Positions 1 through 7,084 are shown, counted from the stretch's first letter. The stretch: 10,792 nucleotides of DNA from Planctomycetaceae bacterium (GCA_002685655.1 NYXM01000062.1:1-10792); one strand, 5' to 3'. Notes: a model not told the origin generated them from the sequence alone. Translations and numbers: made by a program.

Positions 1-239
1 CTTCTTTTCGTTTCTTCACAAATCCATCAGGGCCAAACGGCAAAATCAACCGGCCCCAAGCCTATTGAACGTAACTCCGTGAACGGTTACAAAAAAACTA
101 GCTCAGTTCACCAGGAAATGCCAACTTTGGCGCGGCCTAGAGTGTGACCTTCGCCGTGCCAGAGCGCTCTACCACGAAGGCGGGGCGATCGGAATGACCC
201 GCTTCCTGCCCCCAACGCACCCCCTCCTCCATAGACGCC
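1..239. other. Non-coding leader upstream of the exchanger gene
   Basis: I see no convincing gene here. Bases 71-90 can fold as a small bulged hairpin (GTAA, CT bulge, CCGT, GA loop, ACGG, TTAC) followed by seven A residues at 91-97. This is not an intrinsic terminator for either strand, because the T-run would have to follow the stem. A weak promoter candidate (65-93) overlaps it. An in-frame stop at 195-197 precedes the exchanger ATG. Confidence 0.6.
65..93 (+). promoter_or_regulatory. Candidate sigma-70-like promoter for the exchanger
   Basis: TTGAAC (65-70) and TACAAA (88-93) are separated by 17 bases, and each hexamer matches the housekeeping consensus at four of six positions. This would leave a leader of about 140 bases before the ATG at 240. 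Planctomycete promoters are poorly conserved, so this is only a candidate. Confidence 0.25.
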
Positions 240-1274
240 ATGGCCGAACAACTAAACGAGCTGATCGCAAACTGGCACTGGTCCGCGTTACTAGCGACGG
301 TCATTGTGAGCGTATTGGCCCTGGGAAAGGGCGCTGATTGGCTGGTCGAGGAAGCCGTCGCGATCTCACTTCGTTCCGGGGTCCCTCGCGCAATTGTCGG
401 CGCAACGGTCGTCAGTCTGGGAACCACTGCGCCGGAGGCAGCCGTTTCTGTGCTGGCCGCATTGCAAGGGAACCCAGGCCTCGCCTTGGGCAATTCCGTC
501 GGTTCGATCATTTGCGATACCGGACTGATTCTCGGCCTGGCTTGTCTGATCGCCCCGATCAAGTTTGATCCCGCAATCGTCAATCGCCAGGGTTGGGTTC
601 AGCTTGGTTGTGGCGTGTTGTTGGTCGCAGTTTGTTTTCCATGGTCGGCACCGGCCATGGCCCTCACGGTCGGCGGTACGATGCTGCAAATCGCTGGATT
701 CGTTTTTCTGGGTTTGCTCGTAGCATACATCGGGTGGTCGGTTTGCATGGCGAAATCGCAGTCGGCGGATGACGCCCCCGAGAATCTGTCGTCGCATAGC
801 ATGGTGCGAGGAATTCTTCACTTTTTGATTGCGATCGCGATCGTCTTGGTGTCGTCATCGTTTTTGATTGCTTCGGCCACGGAATTGGCCGAGCGGATGC
901 AGATACCACCAGCTATTATTGCCGCGACGTTGGTTGCCTTTGGTACTTCGCTGCCTGAACTTATGATTGTGCTCACGGCAACACTCAAAGGCCACGGTGA
1001 AATCGCCGTGGGAAACGTGATCGGTGCGGACATCTTGAATGTTCTCTTTGTGGCAGGAGCCGCGGCCGCTGTGACCCCCGCGGGTTTGCACGCCGACCCG
1101 GCGTTTTTCCGCCTTCAATTCCCTGCGATGCTGTTCGTCTTGTTCGCCTTTCGCCTCGGAATCTGGGCGGCGCGCGACGGAAGACTGTCTCGCCCGTTGG
1201 GTGCCTTCCTGTTGCTCGTCTACGTGGCGGTAACCGTCGCCAGCTTCGTCTTGGTTGGCAAAGTTGGTCACTAA
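240..1274 (+). CDS. Sodium/calcium exchanger family (CaCA) membrane protein
   Basis: A 344-residue integral membrane protein with about ten hydrophobic segments and the two inverted alpha repeats of the Ca2+:cation antiporter superfamily. Alpha-1 contains GTTAPE at residues 61-66 followed by GNSVGS; alpha-2 contains GTSLPE at 235-240 followed by GNVIGADILN. The Glu of each motif is the ion-coordinating carboxylate in known exchangers. By family it swaps Na+ (or H+) for Ca2+ or a similar cation across the inner membrane; the true substrate cannot be read from sequence. The usual GSNI Asn is replaced by GSI in alpha-1 and GAD in alpha-2, placing it outside the classic YrbG pattern. The ATG at 240 is the first start after an in-frame stop at 195-197; no Shine-Dalgarno site is visible. 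Its stop lies 5 bases from the converging symporter gene. Confidence 0.9.
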   Translation: MAEQLNELIANWHWSALLATVIVSVLALGKGADWLVEEAVAISLRSGVPRAIVGATVVSLGTTAPEAAVSVLAALQGNPGLALGNSVGSIICDTGLILGLACLIAPIKFDPAIVNRQGWVQLGCGVLLVAVCFPWSAPAMALTVGGTMLQIAGFVFLGLLVAYIGWSVCMAKSQSADDAPENLSSHSMVRGILHFLIAIAIVLVSSSFLIASATELAERMQIPPAIIAATLVAFGTSLPELMIVLTATLKGHGEIAVGNVIGADILNVLFVAGAAAAVTPAGLHADPAFFRLQFPAMLFVLFAFRLGIWAARDGRLSRPLGAFLLLVYVAVTVASFVLVGKVGH

Positions 1275-1279
1275 CCACC

Positions 1280-2950
1280 TTATTCGCGAACCAGCTTGGC
1301 GTACTCGGCACATTTGGCGGGATCGACAGGCCGCGTGAACCAACTCACAACGACAAACACTGGCACGTTCCAAAGCAAGCCCCAGGCGGTCGAGTCCATT
1401 GGCAAGCCGCTCTTGAGGCTTTGAATCCACGCTGCGGTGGGCCCAAATGCGGTTCCCTGCATCGCCTCGGCGACGGGATCGAACATGCCGCCGAAAAAGA
1501 ACGCACCCACCAGGCCCGCAGCCAGTCCGCACGCAGCGCCCGCGGCCGTACCGCGACGCAAAAACAACATGTCAATGGTCAAAGGTAGCAGCTGGCAACT
1601 GAAGCCAATGGCGACCAGTCCCAACAGCGCAATCATCCGCATCACGTCGAAGCTCGAGCTGGTGGATTGCGACGAGTAACTTCGCAGTACCATCACCAAT
1701 GCCAACAGTGTCGTCACAACAATCACTGCACGCCCCACCCAGAGACGTTCGACTTGGGTGGACTTCGGACGAAAGAACCGATCATAAATGTCGCGCACCG
1801 TCAGGGCGCTGAGGGCGTGCAAATTGCTATCGGCGGTACTCATCGATGCCGCCATGATTGCCACGATGACCAACGACGCCAGGGCAGTTCCGACTGTCAC
1901 GCCCAACATGATCGGCAACTGGCCTCGGAGGACCACAATCAAGATGCGATCCGGCTGTTCGACCAGCGGATGGGCGACCGCACTGGCACCTTCACCCACC
2001 AGTGGAAACAGGGACTGACCGCCCAGGCCCACCAGCATGACACCAAGCAAGAAGCAAGGCGGCAGCGCGATCGCGAACAAGAGTGCGCTGCGCTTGAGTG
2101 ATTTCGAACTTGCCGCGGAATAGAAACGCATCCATTGGGCCGGCTGCACCAGCGACCCTACGGACGCGAACATAACAATCGTCAACATCTTCGACCAGGG
2201 AAACGCGCCCGTCGGGCCAGGTGATGTCAACGCGGTCGCGGGCAACGATGCGACCGCTTCGCCGAACCCACGCAATCCGCCAAATGCCGATATGACCGCC
2301 ACGCCACCCAGCAGCATACCGCCGATTAACAGGAGACCTTGCAAGGCGTCCGTCCAGGCCACGCTCCGCATCCCGCCGATCATGATGTACGTCATCGTGA
2401 TCAAGGACAACACCACCGCGCCCACTTGAAATGCGTCGAAGCTCCCGAGTGCTCCCAACTCTAACTGCCAGCCCTTGAACATGACGGCGGAAATCTCCCC
2501 TCCCGCCTTGATCTGAATCATTACGTATGGAATCGCATAAAGATAACCGGCCAGCGCCACCAACAGTCGCAACGTAACGGGGCTGTCGTAGTAGTCCGAA
2601 ATCATGTCGGCTGGGGTGACGAAATCCTTGGCTTGACCAACCCGACGAATTCGTGCCCCCAACAGGTACACCGAGGCACCAGCCAAGGGGACGTTGAGTG
2701 CGAACAACGCGAAGACAGCGCCGTGTCGATAGACCAAACCCGGTGCGCCCAGAAACGCAAACGCACTGAAGAACGTGGCGATGATCGTTAACGACGTGAC
2801 GAACCACCCTTGGTTGCGACCTGCCAGGTAATAGTCTTCTTCGCTGGGCGTGCTCCGCAGATACCCAACCACGCCCAGCCCCAGCAATACCAATAGGTAC
2901 ACGAAGGCGACGACGATGGCGACACTTTCGAAATGTTGTCCGTCCGCCAT
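1280..2950 (-). CDS. Sodium:solute symporter (SSS family)
   Basis: A 556-residue protein of the sodium:solute symporter family (LeuT fold), which uses the Na+ gradient to import a small organic solute. Seen in the sequence: an N-terminal helix followed by DYYLAGRNQGWF, the family signature GGMRSVAWTDALQG near the middle, and AASMSTADSNLHALSALTVRD, which corresponds to the helix 8 region with Na+-site Ser/Thr residues. About 13 hydrophobic segments are visible and the C-terminal helix ends TRPVDPAK. The substrate is unknown; acetate, pantothenate, sugar and amino-acid types share these features. A reading frame continues 38 codons upstream, but that part only shadows the neighbouring gene. The ATG at 2950 begins one base after the TAA of the DUF3311-like gene, so translation is probably coupled; only a distant GAGG is present as ribosome site. 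Confidence 0.93.
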   Translation of the reverse strand: MADGQHFESVAIVVAFVYLLVLLGLGVVGYLRSTPSEEDYYLAGRNQGWFVTSLTIIATFFSAFAFLGAPGLVYRHGAVFALFALNVPLAGASVYLLGARIRRVGQAKDFVTPADMISDYYDSPVTLRLLVALAGYLYAIPYVMIQIKAGGEISAVMFKGWQLELGALGSFDAFQVGAVVLSLITMTYIMIGGMRSVAWTDALQGLLLIGGMLLGGVAVISAFGGLRGFGEAVASLPATALTSPGPTGAFPWSKMLTIVMFASVGSLVQPAQWMRFYSAASSKSLKRSALLFAIALPPCFLLGVMLVGLGGQSLFPLVGEGASAVAHPLVEQPDRILIVVLRGQLPIMLGVTVGTALASLVIVAIMAASMSTADSNLHALSALTVRDIYDRFFRPKSTQVERLWVGRAVIVVTTLLALVMVLRSYSSQSTSSSFDVMRMIALLGLVAIGFSCQLLPLTIDMLFLRRGTAAGAACGLAAGLVGAFFFGGMFDPVAEAMQGTAFGPTAAWIQSLKSGLPMDSTAWGLLWNVPVFVVVSWFTRPVDPAKCAEYAKLVRE

Positions 2951-2951
2951 G

Positions 2952-3185
2952 TTAGTTCGCTGCCTCGTCGTTGGTTGTCCAAACAAGAAGGTAGGCGGCC
3001 ACCACCACGGCGATTTCGACGGCGCACCAGAACATTCCCCAGACATACAGACGCGGCAAACCAAACCACGTGGCAGGTTGATTGACCAACAAGACTCCGG
3101 GCCCGGCCCCCAAGATCATGGCCAGTGCGAACACCGCAGCCAGGATCCAACCGAGTTTCATACGTGTACCAACGTTCTCACTCAT
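2952..3185 (-). CDS. Small two-helix membrane protein, DUF3311-like, partner of the symporter
   Basis: A 77-residue protein with two transmembrane stretches, one starting near KLGWILAAVFALAM and one near LYVWGMFWCAVEIAVVV. Between them lies NQPATWFGLPRLYVW, which fits the DUF3311 pattern of an Asn, a Pro and a GLP followed by an aromatic-rich helix. DUF3311 proteins are typically encoded directly before sodium:solute symporters, as here; their role is not established, and an accessory or small-subunit function is inferred. The start at 3185 (MSENVG) is preferred over an ATG 25 codons upstream because GGAG lies 10 bases before it. The stop codon TAA is followed by a single C and then the symporter ATG. 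DUF997 (YhdT, beside panF) is an alternative family of similar size, but the motif fits DUF3311 better. Confidence 0.8.
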   Translation of the reverse strand: MSENVGTRMKLGWILAAVFALAMILGAGPGVLLVNQPATWFGLPRLYVWGMFWCAVEIAVVVAAYLLVWTTNDEAAN

Positions 3186-3325
3186 GGTCGGTGATCTCCG
3201 AGTTGTTGCGCCGCCGGCCGATACGAAGCGATGCTTAGAAAGGAACGCGCGGTTTGCCATTCAGAATTGTGGGATTTCTTAGACTATTTCTGTGAGTCGA
3301 CTGTGCAGTCATTTGCGAATCCCGC
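3186..3325. other. Spacer between pheA and the symporter pair
   Basis: This 140-base stretch holds a minimal inverted repeat GACTG/CAGTC at 3299-3310, shortly after the pheA stop. It has no following T-run and a stem of only four to five pairs, so it is not a convincing terminator. I could not find a good promoter for the symporter pair, so read-through from pheA remains possible. Confidence 0.4.
3196..3199 (-). promoter_or_regulatory. Shine-Dalgarno site fixing the start of the DUF3311-like gene
   Basis: GGAG on the minus strand, 10 bases before the ATG at 3185. The next upstream in-frame ATG, at 3260, lacks such a site and would add a non-hydrophobic 25-residue extension. Confidence 0.6.
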
Positions 3326-4441
3326 TTAGTCAAGCGGCTCTGACTTTGCGTACGAACCCAGGACGTTCAGTCGAACCGTCCGCCGCTCCAAGGCTGCGAG
3401 TGCCTTCTTGACCTTCGCGTCATTTTCATGTCCTTGCGATTCAACGAAAAACAGATACTCGCTTTTGCTGCCGGGCATCGGAAAGGACTCGATCCAAGTC
3501 AAGTTCAATCGTGTTCGCTTGAAGACGCCCATGACGTCGGCCAAAGATCCAGCACTGTGTGGAATCTCGAACATAATCGCAGTCTTGTCATGTCCAGTTC
3601 GTGGCGCAGCCCGGCCACCAATGATGGCAAAACGCGTGACATTGTATTTGTTGTCTTCGATGTTCTCACAGACAATATCCAGCCCATAGTTGACGGCCGC
3701 CAGGCGGCTGGCCACCGCCGCCGCACCAGGCTTTCCAGCAGCAAGCTGAGCGGCCGCGGCCGAACTGGCCATTTCGACCATGCGAGCCCACGGCAGATGT
3801 TTTGCCAACCAATCGCGACATTGGGATAACGCTTGCGGTTTGCTGTAAACTTCCTGGATGTCCTCACGTGCACTGCGCGACAGCAGATTGTGGTGGATTT
3901 TCAACTGCACTTCACCGCAGATGCGTAGCGGATGGCGAGCGAACATTCCCAAGGTGTCGGCGACGCGACCGTCCGTCGAATTCTCTAACGGCACGACACC
4001 ATAGTCAGCGTGTCCACGATTCAACTCTTCGAACACGGCGGAGATGGTTGCAACCGCAGCTAGGTCGGCACTTGATCCGAACCGACTTGTTGTTGCAAGA
4101 TGGCTGTAACTGTACTGCGGCCCCAGATAGGCGACACGTACAGGGCGAATGAGCGAACGGCTGCCACTAGTGATTTCGCGAAAGATCGCCCGCAACGTCT
4201 CGTCGGTCAATGGCCCTTTGTTAGCGGTGACGATGCGCCCGAACGTGCCTTCATCAACGCCTTGAGGCACGGACGAGGCGGGGTCATTCAAGGCCGCCAG
4301 TTTCTGGACCAGTTTCGCGCGGTCATTGAGTCCCTTGACCAGTTCGCGATCGAGACGTTCAAGGGCACGCTGGAGTTGGGAGGGCGAGGCGGGTTTTGTG
4401 CGGCCGCGACTTGGTTTCGGGGCGGGCTTTTTCTTGGCCAT
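3326..4441 (-). CDS. pheA: P-protein: chorismate mutase-like / prephenate dehydratase with ACT domain
   Basis: A 371-residue cytosolic enzyme of phenylalanine synthesis. After a basic, Pro/Lys-rich tail (residues 1-20) comes an AroQ chorismate mutase-like helical domain (about 21-98), then prephenate dehydratase (about 101-280), which decarboxylates and dehydrates prephenate to phenylpyruvate, and a C-terminal ACT domain (about 286-365) that senses Phe in relatives. The dehydratase half looks active: VAYLGPQYSYSH, ENSTDGRVADTLGMF (153-167) and the catalytic TRF motif in NVTRFAIIG (267-275). The mutase half looks degenerate: by eye, E. coli R28 is kept (R41), but R11, K39, R51 and E52 correspond to Q24, N52, V62 and D63. 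The ACT ESRP motif reads ESFP (318-321). The start MAKKK at 4441 is chosen because homologues begin with such a basic tail; an ATG 13 codons upstream is possible. No clear Shine-Dalgarno site. Confidence 0.92.
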   Translation of the reverse strand: MAKKKPAPKPSRGRTKPASPSQLQRALERLDRELVKGLNDRAKLVQKLAALNDPASSVPQGVDEGTFGRIVTANKGPLTDETLRAIFREITSGSRSLIRPVRVAYLGPQYSYSHLATTSRFGSSADLAAVATISAVFEELNRGHADYGVVPLENSTDGRVADTLGMFARHPLRICGEVQLKIHHNLLSRSAREDIQEVYSKPQALSQCRDWLAKHLPWARMVEMASSAAAAQLAAGKPGAAAVASRLAAVNYGLDIVCENIEDNKYNVTRFAIIGGRAAPRTGHDKTAIMFEIPHSAGSLADVMGVFKRTRLNLTWIESFPMPGSKSEYLFFVESQGHENDAKVKKALAALERRTVRLNVLGSYAKSEPLD

Positions 4442-4560
4442 AGGTGCGAAGCTTCGTTCTGCGGCAACGATGGGTAGCAAAAGTCCTGAGACTTACGGTC
4501 CGAGTTCTCACGCACTGGGAAACGAAAAACCAAATGGAATCGTATCATGTGGGCCAGTTG

Positions 4561-4661
4561 CTAGTGCCTCACGTCAGTCGAAACTGTCAGTACGATAGCC
4601 TTTCAAGGTCGTCGTTGACTTGGTCGGCCAACCCACAAAGTCAATCGGTGTGAGGTACTAG
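4561..4661. repeat. MITE-like element with terminal inverted repeats
   Basis: The ends CTAGTGCCTCAC (4561-4572) and GTGAGGTACTAG (4650-4661) are inverted copies with one G/T exception. As RNA they pair over 15 positions (4561-4575 with 4647-4661), 12 Watson-Crick and 3 G-U. Inside lie a small hairpin CAGT-CGAA-ACTG (4575-4586) and TTGACTT (4615-4621) opposite AAGTCAA (4638-4644). Both outer ends read CTAG, so a TA duplication flanking GTGCCTCAC/GTGAGGTAC is possible, as for IS630/Tc1-type elements. It could be a non-autonomous element, or a structured RNA or leader of pheA or dnaK. No transposase is encoded. Confidence 0.45.
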
Positions 4662-4671
4662 GTGGGCTGTC

Positions 4672-4683
4672 CCTTGTACAAGG
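4672..4683. promoter_or_regulatory. Perfect 12-base palindrome CCTTGTACAAGG, possible operator
   Basis: A fully self-complementary sequence in the pheA/dnaK divergent region, 11 bases to the right of the inverted-repeat element. Its size and symmetry suit a dimeric repressor or activator site. No regulator gene lies nearby and the palindrome could be chance. Confidence 0.3.
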
Positions 4684-4973
4684 CGTCATGGCGACTGTCA
4701 ATTTGCCGCAACCGCTTGCCCCTCCATCCAGCACGACTAGACCCACCCATGTCAAAATGGCAGATCACTTACGAATGCCGATGCGAGGCTGCTTTCGCGG
4801 TGATTCGACCTTGACTGCAACTAGCATGATATACACACTTTACGAGATTTATCGAATCCAGTCTCCTTGGCTGGCACGGCCTTTGCTTCTACTAGCTACA
4901 CCCCCGGCGAATGCCGGACCTGAATGGACAAAGGAACAACCAACGCCAATCGGCGAACTACTCAGATTCAAAC

Positions 4974-4980
4974 AGAGGAG
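4974..4980 (+). promoter_or_regulatory. Strong Shine-Dalgarno site of dnaK
   Basis: AGAGGAG lies 6 bases before the ATG at 4987. It excludes an in-frame ATG 21 codons upstream (4924) and matches the conserved DnaK N-terminus. Confidence 0.85.
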
Positions 4981-4986
4981 CACATC

Positions 4987-6927
4987 ATGGCTCAAGGCGA
5001 AGTTATTATCGGCATTGATCTCGGCACCACGAACTCCGTGGTTGCGGTCATGGAAGGCAGCGAAGCGAAGGTCATCCCCAACCCGGAAGGCAATCGTCTG
5101 ACGCCCAGCGTTGTGGCCTTCACAGAGAAGGGTGAAACGCTCGTCGGTGAACCTGCACGCCGTCAAGCCGTGACGAACCCGCGTCGCACCGTTTATTCGG
5201 TCAAGCGATTCATGGGACGCCGGCATAGCGAAGTCAAGTCAGAAGAAACAATGGTGCCGTACGGAGTCGTCGGTGGGCCGAACGACTACGTCAAGATCAA
5301 GATCGGCGACGACGAATACACGCCACAGGAGATCTCCGCGAAAACACTCCGCAAACTCAAGGAAGCGGCGGAATCTTATCTGGGCCAAAAGGTCAACAAA
5401 GCCGTGATCACCGTTCCCGCTTACTTTAACGACGCGCAGCGTCAGGCAACCAAAGATGCCGGCCAAATCGCCGGGCTCGAAGTCGCTCGAATCATTAACG
5501 AACCGACGGCCGCTGCTATGGCTTACGGTTTGGAGAGAAAGAAAGACGAGCGGATTGTCGTCTTCGACCTGGGTGGTGGTACGTTCGATGTGTCCGTGTT
5601 GGAAGTTGCCGATGCTGGCGATGACGGTCAAGAGAGCCGCGTTTTCCAAGTGATCAGTACCAGCGGCGATACCCACCTTGGCGGCGACGACTTCGACCAG
5701 GTACTTATCAACTATGTCGCCGACCAATTCAAGAAAGAACAAGGCATCGACCTCCGTCAGGACGAGATGGCGCTGCAACGACTGCAGGAAGCGTGCGAAA
5801 AAGCCAAGAAGGAATTGAGCTCCGTTCCACAAACAGATATCAATCTGCCTTTCGTCACCGCTGATGCCGGGGGACCCAAGCATCTGCAGGTGAACATTAC
5901 TCGATCGACTTTCGAGGAGTTGATTGACGTTCTCGTCGAAAGGTGCCGCAAGCCGGTCCAGCAGGCCTTGGCCGACGCGAAGCTCAAACCCAGTGATATC
6001 GACGAAATCGTGCTGGTTGGTGGCTCGACGCGTGTCCCCAAAGTGGCGACGATGGTTAAGGAAATCTTTGGAAAAGACCCACACAAGGGTGTCAACCCAG
6101 ACGAGGTTGTGGCGGTGGGTGCCGCGATCCAAGGGAGTGTCCTGGCGGGTGATCGAACCGACGTGCTGTTGTTGGATGTGACTCCATTGACGCTGGGAAT
6201 CGAAACCGAAGGCGGCATCTTCACATCATTGGTCGATCGCAACACCACGATCCCGGCGGAAAAGAAGAACACCTTTAGCACTGCTGCCGATGGCCAAACT
6301 GCGGTTACGGTTAGGGTCTTTCAGGGCGAGCGCAAAATGGCGACGCACAATCGCTTGCTGGGCGAATTCAACCTGGAGGACTTTCCTCCCGCACCGCGTG
6401 GAACTCCCCAAATCGAAGTCAAGTTCGACATCGATCAAAACGGCATTCTGGCTGTTTCGGCCAAGGAACTGAAGTCGAACAAAGAAGCGTCCGTTACGAT
6501 CAAAGAGTCGTCTGCCCTGGACGAATCGGAAATCGAACGTATGCAGCAAGACGCCGAAGCAAACGCCGACGATGATAAACGAGAATTTGAATTGGCGACC
6601 GCACGGAATGAAGCCGAGCATTTGACCTTCCAGTTCGAGAAGGAAATCAAAGAGCACGAGGACAAACTGACCGACGACGATCGCGAGCCGCTCAACAAGG
6701 CAATCGAAAAGGTCCGCGAGGCAGCAAAAGGCGAAGATCATGGACCGATCAAGTCCGCCATCGACGAGCTGGAACAGGCTCGCATGGCATTTGGGAAAAT
6801 GATCTACGAAAAAGGTGGCGCCGCACCCGGTGCAGAAGATCCCGCCGAAGATACGTCAGGTGACACCGAAGCGGCCGCAGGCGAAGACGACGCAATCGAT
6901 GCCGAGTTCGAAGTAAAGGACTCCTAA
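4987..6927 (+). CDS. dnaK: Molecular chaperone DnaK (Hsp70)
   Basis: A 646-residue cytosolic ATP-dependent chaperone (E. coli DnaK has 638) that binds exposed hydrophobic peptides and delivers aggregated substrates to ClpB. The nucleotide-binding domain (about 1-388) shows the phosphate-1 motif GIDLGTTNS (9-17), [12 protein letters not shown], the phosphate-2 motif [11 protein letters not shown] from residue 193 and the adenosine motif GGSTRVPK (345-352). The interdomain linker [10 protein letters not shown] begins at 392. The substrate-binding domain and helical lid follow, and the acidic C-terminus ends DAEFEVKDS, close to the EEVKD-type tail used for partner contacts. The start is set by the SD site 6 bases upstream. 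There is no grpE, dnaJ or hrcA beside it; clpB follows on the same strand after 163 bases. It is probably heat-inducible, but no known operator is visible. All key motifs look intact. Confidence 0.98.
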   Translation: MAQGEVIIGIDLGTTNSVVAVMEGSEAKVIPNPEGNRLTPSVVAFTEKGETLVGEPARRQAVTNPRRTVYSVKRFMGRRHSEVKSEETMVPYGVVGGPNDYVKIKIGDDEYTPQEISAKTLRKLKEAAESYLGQKVNKAVITVPAYFNDAQRQATKDAGQIAGLEVARIINEPTAAAMAYGLERKKDERIVVFDLGGGTFDVSVLEVADAGDDGQESRVFQVISTSGDTHLGGDDFDQVLINYVADQFKKEQGIDLRQDEMALQRLQEACEKAKKELSSVPQTDINLPFVTADAGGPKHLQVNITRSTFEELIDVLVERCRKPVQQALADAKLKPSDIDEIVLVGGSTRVPKVATMVKEIFGKDPHKGVNPDEVVAVGAAIQGSVLAGDRTDVLLLDVTPLTLGIETEGGIFTSLVDRNTTIPAEKKNTFSTAADGQTAVTVRVFQGERKMATHNRLLGEFNLEDFPPAPRGTPQIEVKFDIDQNGILAVSAKELKSNKEASVTIKESSALDESEIERMQQDAEANADDDKREFELATARNEAEHLTFQFEKEIKEHEDKLTDDDREPLNKAIEKVREAAKGEDHGPIKSAIDELEQARMAFGKMIYEKGGAAPGAEDPAEDTSGDTEAAAGEDDAIDAEFEVKDS

Positions 6928-6953
6928 GAACGGCCCAACGGCTGCAGCCAAGT

Positions 6954-6980
6954 CAGCAGGCGCACGGAGTGCGCCTGCTG
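6954..6980 (+). repeat. REP-like palindrome in the dnaK-clpB spacer (copy 1)
   Basis: A perfect 12-base-pair stem (6954-6965 with 6969-6980) with a GGA loop, starting 27 bases after the dnaK stop. There is no T-run, so it is not a classic terminator; it could attenuate transcription or protect the dnaK mRNA 3' end. Its core GGCGCACGGAGTGCGCCTGC (6959-6978) matches 17 of 20 bases with 10187-10206, which marks it as a dispersed repeat. Confidence 0.65.
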
Positions 6981-6991
6981 CTATCGAACAA

Positions 6992-7008
6992 CTGCGCACG
7001 CCGCGCAG
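6992..7008 (+). other. Second hairpin in the dnaK-clpB spacer
   Basis: CTGCGC (6992-6997) pairs with GCGCAG (7003-7008) around a five-base loop ACGCC. It is short but GC-rich, and lies between the larger stems at 6954-6980 and 7046-7075. Confidence 0.4.
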
Positions 7009-7045
7009 AAGTGAGCGAAAAGGACTCTGAGAGCTACTGAGCAAC

Positions 7046-7075
7046 GGTGCGCTCGGCCTGTGCGCCGAGCGCGTC
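7046..7075 (+). promoter_or_regulatory. Hairpin directly upstream of the clpB ribosome-binding site
   Basis: GCGCTCGGC (7049-7057) pairs perfectly with GCCGAGCGC (7064-7072) around a six-base loop; two G-U pairs and one G-C pair extend it to 7046-7075. It ends two bases before the clpB Shine-Dalgarno site, inside the ribosome footprint, so it could limit initiation and melt on heating. The SD itself is not in the stem, so this is inference. It might also be a partial terminator lacking a T-run. Confidence 0.45.
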
Positions 7076-7077
7076 AA

Positions 7078-7084
7078 GGGGAGG
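7078..7084 (+). promoter_or_regulatory. Strong Shine-Dalgarno site of clpB
   Basis: GGGGAGG lies 6 bases before the ATG at 7091, one of the clearest ribosome sites in the window. It supports MAFRMDK as the start rather than the later in-frame ATG at residue 5. Confidence 0.85.

Larger units (their letters stand above)
4442..4986. other. Divergent pheA/dnaK intergenic region
   Basis: This 545-base region carries the control signals for pheA (leftward) and dnaK (rightward). It holds a 101-base inverted-repeat element (4561-4661), a 12-base palindrome (4672-4683) and a small hairpin CCGGC-GAAT-GCCGG (4904-4917) in the presumed dnaK leader. TTGACT at 4811-4816 resembles a -35 box, but the best -10-like hexamer, TATACA at 4830-4835, is only 13 bases away, so I do not call a promoter. 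No CIRCE (TTAGCACTC-N9-GAGTGCTAA) or HAIR operator is present, so HrcA or HspR control of dnaK is not supported. I see no gene here. Confidence 0.65.

Noticed and set aside
71..97. Hairpin followed by seven A residues, considered as a terminator.
   Set aside because: For the plus strand the tract would need to be T; for the minus strand the T-run precedes the stem.
1275..1279. A bidirectional terminator between the convergent exchanger and symporter genes.
   Set aside because: The gap is only 5 bases and no stem-loop spans the two stop codons.
855..1532. A 225-codon minus-strand frame spanning the exchanger and the symporter end.
   Set aside because: It is a frame shadow: Arg/Gly-rich, no domain, and it overlaps two well-supported membrane protein genes.
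4288..4548. A minus-strand frame beginning MIRFHLVFRF upstream of pheA, with three Phe in ten residues, like a Phe attenuator leader peptide.
   Set aside because: The frame does not stop before pheA but runs on inside it for 86 codons, has no ribosome site, and no terminator/antiterminator with a T-run follows.
4811..4840. TTGACT as a -35 box for dnaK.
   Set aside because: No acceptable -10 hexamer at 16-18 bases; the nearest, TATACA, is 13 bases away.
4442..4986. CIRCE or HAIR heat-shock operator before dnaK.
   Set aside because: Neither the TTAGCACTC/GAGTGCTAA pair nor CTTGAGT-N7-ACTCAAG is found on either strand.
5239..6132. A 297-codon open frame antisense to dnaK.
   Set aside because: Long antisense frames are a known by-product of dnaK codon bias; the Cys/Phe/Val-rich protein has no recognisable domain and no ribosome site.
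6954..6980. Rho-independent terminator ending the dnaK transcript.
   Set aside because: The 12-bp stem is followed by CTATCGAAC, without a T-run, and a related palindrome elsewhere in the window points to a dispersed repeat.
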